Assembly (NCBI RefSeq): GCF_019278525.1
Contig: NZ_CP058986.1
Coordinates: 992,001-1,056,000 of the forward strand
DNA: 64,000 bases
Direction of reading: 5' to 3'
Source of the DNA: Polaribacter sp. HaHaR_3_91
Lineage (GTDB): Bacteria; Bacteroidota; Bacteroidia; Flavobacteriales; Flavobacteriaceae
A program made the position numbers and the translations under genes. The notes under the pieces are model-generated. The model saw nothing but the letters and a program-made list of their open reading frames with translations. It was not told the origin of the DNA and did not search any database. Of the stretch, positions 58,795-64,000 are shown piece after piece. Within the stretch, counting starts at the first letter, position 1. Each line of letters starts with the position of its first letter.

Positions 58795-60426
58795 ATGAAA
58801 AAATTATTGTGGCTATTTTTATTACTACCAATTCTTACAACTGCTCAAGATAGTATACGTGTAGATATGAGTACTCCTCATGCTACTGTTTATACACATT
58901 TATACTTTTTGCAATCGGATTCTTATGAACCTAAAAAAGCAGCAAAAACTATTTTAGGTCTTTCCGAAGAGAAGGCTATTGAAAAAGCGATTAAAATAAA
59001 GCAAGTTTTAGACGGTAAGGGTTTGTATGTAGATATGAACAGAGTACCTACCAATGCTAATTATAAAGATACAATTGGGTATTCTTCTTATTTTAGATAC
59101 GTATTATTTCCTGAAAGAATGCCACAAATTTATGTAGAAAAGATAGGTGATAATTGGTATTATTCAACAGAAACAATTAACAAAATTGAAAGTTTATACA
59201 AATCGGTATATCCGTGGTACATTCAAAAATTACAGAATATAATTCCTCTTTCTGGTCATAAAAAGATACTGAATATAGAATTGTGGAAAATTATAGGATT
59301 GTTAATACTATTTATTTTAGCCTATATTATTTTCCTAATTGTAAAAAGGATAGCATTTTTTATTTTATTAAAGTTACAACAGCAAATTACAAAGAATACC
59401 AATTTAGAAGTTAATAAGGTAATTAAGAAATTGGCACATCCAATAAGTTTATTGGTTGCATTAAGTTTTATAGATAAAGCTTTTCCATCATTACAATTTG
59501 GTTTAACCACAAATACTTGGGTGTTTTTGGCTTTAAATATAGCAGAAACAATTTTCTGGATTTATGTTTTTTTAAAATTAGTAAAAGTTGTAATGCGTAT
59601 ATATGGTGAGTTTACAGAAAGAACTCATGGAAGGTTAGATGATCAACTAGTACCTATTTTACATAGTTTTTTAACAGGTGTGGTTATTGTAGTTGGTATT
59701 TTAAGATTATTAGTTCTTTTTGGTGTAGATACTACAACAATGATAGCGGGTGCTACTATTGGTGGTTTGGCATTTGCGTTAGCTTCTCAAGACACTGTAA
59801 AAAACTTGATTGGTACTATTATGATATTTCTTGATAAACCATTTCATATAGATGATTGGATTGAGGCAGGAGAAGTTGTGGGTACGGTAGAAAGAGTAGG
59901 ATTTAGGTCTACACAAGTACGTGCTGCAGATACTTCTATTTATCAAATTCCGAATAGTAGATTGTCTGAGTTGGTTATTAATAATAAAGGATTGCGTTTA
60001 TTTAGAAGATACAATACAAATTTAGGATTGCGTTATGATACGCCACCAGAATTAATTGAGGCTTTTGTTAAGGGCCTTAGAGAAATTATTATTGCACATC
60101 CAGAAACACGTTCGGATTCTTATAATGTAGAGTTTACAGGTTTTGGAGACTCTGCTTTGTTGGTGATGGTAAATGTGTATTTTAAGAGTTTAGCTTGGGG
60201 TGTAGAGCAATCTTCTAAACACAGATTGCATATTGCTATTGTAAAATTAGCGAAAGAGTTAGGTGTAGATTTTGCTTTTCCTTCTACAACGGTTACTATT
60301 GAGAATTTTCCTGAGAAAAAAGGATTAAATCCTAAATACGATATTAATCAAGAAAGAATAGATACTGTGATTGCAACAGTTGTGAACGATTTTAACAAAG
60401 AGAATCAGTCAGAAACAGCAAATTAA
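58795..60426 (+). CDS. MscS-family mechanosensitive channel with periplasmic N-domain
   Basis: 543 aa. Signal peptide (1-17, ILTTAQ), a periplasmic domain to about residue 150, five or so membrane segments (155-330), the pore helix TIGGLAFALASQDTVKNLI and the beta domain MIFLDKPFHIDDWIEAGEVVG. The family relieves osmotic pressure; the extra N-domain suggests a sensory variant. It is divergent from the Spy-like pair, sharing a 101-bp gap, and ends with a strong terminator. Confidence 0.94.
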   Translation: MKKLLWLFLLLPILTTAQDSIRVDMSTPHATVYTHLYFLQSDSYEPKKAAKTILGLSEEKAIEKAIKIKQVLDGKGLYVDMNRVPTNANYKDTIGYSSYFRYVLFPERMPQIYVEKIGDNWYYSTETINKIESLYKSVYPWYIQKLQNIIPLSGHKKILNIELWKIIGLLILFILAYIIFLIVKRIAFFILLKLQQQITKNTNLEVNKVIKKLAHPISLLVALSFIDKAFPSLQFGLTTNTWVFLALNIAETIFWIYVFLKLVKVVMRIYGEFTERTHGRLDDQLVPILHSFLTGVVIVVGILRLLVLFGVDTTTMIAGATIGGLAFALASQDTVKNLIGTIMIFLDKPFHIDDWIEAGEVVGTVERVGFRSTQVRAADTSIYQIPNSRLSELVINNKGLRLFRRYNTNLGLRYDTPPELIEAFVKGLREIIIAHPETRSDSYNVEFTGFGDSALLVMVNVYFKSLAWGVEQSSKHRLHIAIVKLAKELGVDFAFPSTTVTIENFPEKKGLNPKYDINQERIDTVIATVVNDFNKENQSETAN

Positions 60427-60455
60427 TTCAACAATATTTTAGTACTATAAATTCA

Positions 60456-60496
60456 AAAGGCAACCTTACTTTTACAGTAAGGTTGCCTTTTTTTTA
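60456..60496 (+). terminator. Terminator of the MscS gene
   Basis: AAAGGCAACCTTAC-TTTTACA-GTAAGGTTGCCTTT hairpin followed by T residues. Confidence 0.88.
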
Positions 60497-60533
60497 TGAT
60501 AAAATATTAAAAGGTAGAAATATTATTAGCTAC

Positions 60534-61487
60534 CTATCCGTTTTTAGCCTCTTTAAAAATTTCTCTAACAGCAATTTCGTAGTTTCTTACATTACCTGCC
60601 TTTTTAATTTTTTTATAGGTTTTCTGAGGGTTTGAAAAACTTTGAGAAAAATATTCCCAGAAACCAAGCATCTTCATTTTAATAGGAGTAGGACCGGAAA
60701 GCGCTGCATCATATTCAGTAAAAATACGATCGTGAAATTCGTTAAAAATATCGAACCTATTTTTCGGGTATTCTGTAGTTTCGGCTTTTATCATACTTGG
60801 TAAAAAAGGATCTGCAATTAGTCCTCTACCAATCATCCAATGATCTATAGATGGAAAACGTTCTTGAAGTTTTTTATAAGCAGCAACAGAGGTAACGTCT
60901 CCATTGTAATACAATTTATGCTTTGTATTGTTTACACATTTTTGAAATGAATCTAAATCTGTTCCACCTTTGTACAATTGTATTCCTATTCTTGCATGAA
61001 TAGCAATGTTTTTTAAAGGATAATTGTCTAAAACTGGTAAAACCTCTAAAATTTCTTCAGGAGTATCATAGCCCATTCTCATTTTCATAGAAACTAAAAT
61101 ATCAGATTCATTATGAATTTTATGAAGAATGCTATTTATCTTTTCAGGATTTGCAATTAGTCCAGAGCCCATTCCGCGTTTGGTAACCATCGGGTAGGGG
61201 CAACCTAAATTCCAGTTTAATTCTTTGTAGCCTAATTCTCTAACATATTTAGCTACAAAAAGAAATTCTTCTACATCATTGGTAATAATTTGAGGAATTA
61301 CTTCTAACTCAGTATTATTCTCGAGTTCAATGTCTTTTTTGTAAGAATTTTTAATCACTAGTTTTCCGTTTAAACGGATGTATGGTGAATAAAAAGTATC
61401 AATTCCACCAAAAAAATGATTGAATGCATTTCTAAATTTGTAATCTGTAAAGCCTTGTAAAGGAGAAGATAAAAGTGTCTGACTCAT
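60534..61487 (-). CDS. tRNA-dihydrouridine synthase family protein
   Basis: 317 aa, FMN-dependent TIM barrel. SPLQGFTDYKFRNAF at the N-terminus, ELNWNLGCPYPMVTKRGMGS with the catalytic cysteine, VSMKMRMGYDTPEE, AIHARIG and YNGDVTS with MIGRGLIADP are Dus motifs. It reduces uridines in the D-loop of tRNA; the exact position (DusA/B/C class) cannot be told by eye. It stands alone. Confidence 0.93.
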   Translation of the reverse strand: MSQTLLSSPLQGFTDYKFRNAFNHFFGGIDTFYSPYIRLNGKLVIKNSYKKDIELENNTELEVIPQIITNDVEEFLFVAKYVRELGYKELNWNLGCPYPMVTKRGMGSGLIANPEKINSILHKIHNESDILVSMKMRMGYDTPEEILEVLPVLDNYPLKNIAIHARIGIQLYKGGTDLDSFQKCVNNTKHKLYYNGDVTSVAAYKKLQERFPSIDHWMIGRGLIADPFLPSMIKAETTEYPKNRFDIFNEFHDRIFTEYDAALSGPTPIKMKMLGFWEYFSQSFSNPQKTYKKIKKAGNVRNYEIAVREIFKEAKNG

Positions 61488-61562
61488 AAAAAATATTGTG
61501 CTGCAAATATAGAATACTTTTTAATGCGTTTGATAGAAAATAAAAAATGGATTGAACTTTTC

Positions 61563-63149
61563 TTAGTTTTTAGAAGACTTTAAAGGAGTATTTAACCAAT
61601 AGTTGTGTTCTAATTCTAAAGGTGTTATTAATGACTTTGATAAAGGTGAATTTTTATCAATAAAACTTTGCTGAATAGGGAGTTCTTTCTGTTCGAAAGT
61701 TTCTTGTACAAAAAATTCTCTGTATTGATTTATTTTTAAACTAGGTCTTTTGTTAATCTCAAAACCATTTAGGTCTTTTAAATTTGTAATATCGAACTTA
61801 AAGAAAGGGGAATAAATTAGGTTAACATTTTCCTTTTTTAAGATTTCTTCATTAAAAGACTTTTCGTCAATAACAACATTAAATACTCTCGAACTTCCTT
61901 CAATAGGAATAATATCTAGAACTTTTAATCTTTTATTTTTATAATAAATTTTAAAATTTCTTTTATGGATACTGTTAAGTGCAACCAATCTATTAAAATA
62001 CATTTTAAAACTCTTTTGTTTAGGATTGTAATGGGTTTTTATGAGTTTAAAATATTCTCCGCTGTAAGCTTCAAAGAAGTTATTAAAAGTGATGTAATTT
62101 AAATACATTTTATCCTTTTTAGGGATGTATTCTATAGTAACTGAGTATTGTGGGTTTTTCTTGTTGTTATAATAGAGGTTATAATTGAGTTTATGAATTG
62201 CAAAATCTTGTTTAGAAATGTAAATGGTTCCAAATGCAGCATAATCATAATTTGTTGTTTCCATAATAGAGGTAAATGAAATTTCATAGATTGGAGTATT
62301 ATCCGAAAAAATTACTTGTTTTACTTTGAATTTATGGTTTTTAACAAAATCTTTTTCAAAAACATTACTAAAAGAAAATGACATTTTATCATGGTTTCTA
62401 ATTGTGTTTGTAAGATTTAAAATATTTAACTCATTGCCTCCTAAAGGAGTTATGTATACGCTTTCAGAATATTTTTTCTTTTTATTATCATAGGGAACCG
62501 TAAGTGAAGGATCTTGTATAAATTGTTTATTTGTTTTGTAGTTATATAATAAAGATTGATTTTTTTTACTATCTAATTTATCACTATTAAAACCATCGTC
62601 AAAAGACTCTATTATTGCCTCATGTACATTTAAGTATTTTATTTCTTCTTTAGATTGTCTGTTTTTTTGGTAAGAATCACCAACAGGTTGTTGGTAATCT
62701 CTATAATAACCAATATAAGAATGTGGTTCTGTTGGGTAATTTTCTGTAATATTTTGAACAGCTTGTTTAACAATTTGAATGCCTAATAATTGTCTTTTTT
62801 TCTTTTTTGAAGATTTAATAACGATTTCATTGAGTTGATTATTCGCTATTGATAAGTAGATAACATTAATACTGTTTGTTTTTAATTGAGAGAGCTTTAC
62901 TTCTTTGGTTTTATATCCGATAGAAGATATTCTAATTATTCCTTTATTTTTTTGTTCTATTGGTATTTCAAAATTTCCGTTGAGGTCTGCATGTGTACCT
63001 CTATTTATATTTTTTAGCATAACTGTAGCATAAACAATAGGTGCTCCGGAAGTAGCGTCTACTATTTTACAAGAAATTTTTTCTTGAGAAAAAGTTGTGC
63101 TTATAGTTATTATGATAAGAACTAAAAAAGAGATTTTTTTTCGATTCAA
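61563..63149 (-). CDS. Outer-membrane-associated protein with CarboxypepD-like regulatory domain
   Basis: 528 aa. Signal peptide (1-21), then a beta-sandwich CarboxypepD_reg-like domain (about 24-105, ISCKIVDATSGAPIVYATVM ... NRGTHADLNGNFEI). The remainder is a long beta-rich region of unknown type. It is not a TonB receptor because no plug or barrel pattern follows at the usual place and length. Proteins of this kind are common surface-exposed proteins of Bacteroidetes with unknown role. It is monocistronic and preceded by a terminator. Confidence 0.85.
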   Translation of the reverse strand: MNRKKISFLVLIIITISTTFSQEKISCKIVDATSGAPIVYATVMLKNINRGTHADLNGNFEIPIEQKNKGIIRISSIGYKTKEVKLSQLKTNSINVIYLSIANNQLNEIVIKSSKKKKRQLLGIQIVKQAVQNITENYPTEPHSYIGYYRDYQQPVGDSYQKNRQSKEEIKYLNVHEAIIESFDDGFNSDKLDSKKNQSLLYNYKTNKQFIQDPSLTVPYDNKKKKYSESVYITPLGGNELNILNLTNTIRNHDKMSFSFSNVFEKDFVKNHKFKVKQVIFSDNTPIYEISFTSIMETTNYDYAAFGTIYISKQDFAIHKLNYNLYYNNKKNPQYSVTIEYIPKKDKMYLNYITFNNFFEAYSGEYFKLIKTHYNPKQKSFKMYFNRLVALNSIHKRNFKIYYKNKRLKVLDIIPIEGSSRVFNVVIDEKSFNEEILKKENVNLIYSPFFKFDITNLKDLNGFEINKRPSLKINQYREFFVQETFEQKELPIQQSFIDKNSPLSKSLITPLELEHNYWLNTPLKSSKN

Positions 63150-63177
63150 AATAGAAACTTTATGTTTTTTAAGTCAA

Positions 63178-63207
63178 AAACCACGCCAATTAGAGGCGTG
63201 GTTTTTA
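63178..63207. terminator. Bidirectional terminator downstream of the metalloprotease gene
   Basis: AACCACGCC-AATTAGA-GGCGTGGTT hairpin with T runs on both strands. Confidence 0.83.
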
Positions 63208-63229
63208 GTATTATATAATTCTAAATAAA

Positions 63230-64000
63230 TTATTTAGGATCTAAAATAGTATCAATTCTATCTACAACATCCTGTAAGTGGTAACGAGTTAAAGTGTTTC
63301 CTCTGTTAGAAGCAGATTTTGCATCACGTTGTAAACGTTTTAATTCACCTCTTGCTACAGATTTTAAATCAGAAATATTTGCAGAAGAAGATTCTAATAA
63401 AGATTTTAAAACATCAATATGCAATTTTTGTAAATTTCTTCTGTACGTGTCAATACTTCTACCATTATAAAGTTCTGTCCAGATACCTTTTCTTAAATCA
63501 GAAAACATAGAAACTAAAGTATACGCATCAGAGCCGTTTAAAGTTTCGTTCTCAATCATACGTGCCATTCTAGATGTACTTAAAACCCCGCTTAAAGTTC
63601 TTCCTTGTAAAGATTTAATTTTATCTACTGCACCGGTATATTGTACTTTAGAAAAAAGATCTTTATCTATCATCCAAGTTGGTGTTTCAAATAATTGATC
63701 TATTACAAATGCTAAAGATTCTTTTTGGCGTGCTTTATCTACATGAGTATAAACTGCTCCTTCTTGGTCTGTTGTTTTATAGTTTTCATAAATACCACCA
63801 ACGTTAGAAGAAACGTGTCCCATATACCTAGAGAATTGTGTAAGTAATTCACCGTACATAGCATTCATATCATCATAGTTTTCACCTTCTTCGCTAGTCC
63901 ACTCTTCTAATTTAAGTAGAGTTCTCTTTAAATTTTTAATTCCGTAGTTACTTGCTTTTACAGCATCGTCACCTAAGTCTTCTGTTTGAGAACTTGGGTC
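63230..64000 (-). CDS. C-terminal 256 residues of a zinc-dependent metalloprotease (DUF5117/DUF4953 type; partial)
   Basis: The reading frame is open to the right window edge, so the gene begins outside; an internal methionine at 63868 is not the start. The visible part is the helical C-terminal domain (NYGIKNLKRTLLKLEEWTSE ... LDPK) that ends Bacteroidetes secreted metalloproteases of about 800-850 aa. The HExxH motif lies outside the window, so the assignment rests on the C-terminal pattern and length of the helical region. Confidence 0.72.
   Translation of the reverse strand, partial: DPSSQTEDLGDDAVKASNYGIKNLKRTLLKLEEWTSEEGENYDDMNAMYGELLTQFSRYMGHVSSNVGGIYENYKTTDQEGAVYTHVDKARQKESLAFVIDQLFETPTWMIDKDLFSKVQYTGAVDKIKSLQGRTLSGVLSTSRMARMIENETLNGSDAYTLVSMFSDLRKGIWTELYNGRSIDTYRRNLQKLHIDVLKSLLESSSANISDLKSVARGELKRLQRDAKSASNRGNTLTRYHLQDVVDRIDTILDPK

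Noticed and set aside
63230..63868. A complete 212-aa gene
   Set aside because: The frame stays open and protein-like up to the window edge, so it is the C-terminal part of a longer gene.
1..64000. CRISPR array, rRNA operon or prophage structural genes
   Set aside because: No regularly spaced direct repeats, no rRNA sequence and no capsid, tail or terminase-like protein were seen.

Overview
The window is about 30% GC and reads as a chromosome segment of a marine-type Flavobacteriaceae bacterium (Polaribacter/Tenacibaculum-like; the genus is inference). Support comes from TTG-N19..23-TAnnTTTG promoters, A-rich rather than GGAGG ribosome sites, a gliding-phylum gene repertoire (TonB receptor with CarboxypepD-like N-domain, DoxX/BT_3928 protein, DUF4293, PID-CTERM peptide, long-N-terminus Rho) and a zinc-ligand-free L32. 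TTG start codons are frequent.

Bases 1 to about 13,150 are accessory DNA. All its protein genes lie on the minus strand. From right to left it holds a tyrosine recombinase with repeated arm-type sites at its 5' side, an unknown 421-429 aa protein, a MerR/excisionase-like HTH protein, a D5/SF3-like helicase, a TGATGAC iteron cluster, a Toprim primase with a degraded CHC2 finger, a 22-bp hairpin that looks like oriT, MobC, a membrane protein and a relaxase. That is the layout of a Bacteroidetes integrative mobilizable element. Its cargo is a type I restriction-modification locus: a one-TRD half HsdS, a DUF2188 peptide, hsdM, hsdS, a coupled DUF3800 plus unknown 170-aa pair, and hsdR running off the left edge. 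Two candidate non-coding RNAs sit inside this cargo: a compact ~97-nt one with a consensus promoter and terminator (326-422), and a heavily self-complementary stretch (4691-4877). The left end of the element is outside the window.

Bases 13,150 to 14,038 are a gene-poor junction. From 14,039 the core chromosome begins: a PID-CTERM peptide, ribE, pdxA, the yceD-rpmF pair, the fabH-accB-accC lipid operon, an Lrp-type regulator, a receiver/HPt/LytTR phosphorelay cassette, tRNA-Phe, and a coaX-OMP-TPR-lptC-corC-ppiD envelope block.

Bases 30,000 to 46,000 hold rho, DUF4293, a NarL-type two-component system (regulator, lipoprotein, TPR-kinase) behind an 18-bp inverted repeat, a phosphodiesterase, truA, an ABC exporter, a lipoprotein with 11-residue repeats, cdaA, exbD, folP, a LOG protein, a duplicated DUF1599 protein, a DoxX protein and a CLC-F-like channel.

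Bases 46,000 to 64,000 hold a crotonase, aroA, queA, rlmN, a polyprenyl synthase, a TonB receptor, GH3, DUF2797, gamma-carbonic anhydrase, two tandem Spy-like periplasmic proteins with duplicated ECF-type promoters, MscS, a tRNA-dihydrouridine synthase, a CarboxypepD-domain protein and the C-terminus of a large metalloprotease. A family of hairpin-forming dispersed intergenic repeats recurs across the core part. All family names come from reading motifs by eye; no database was searched.
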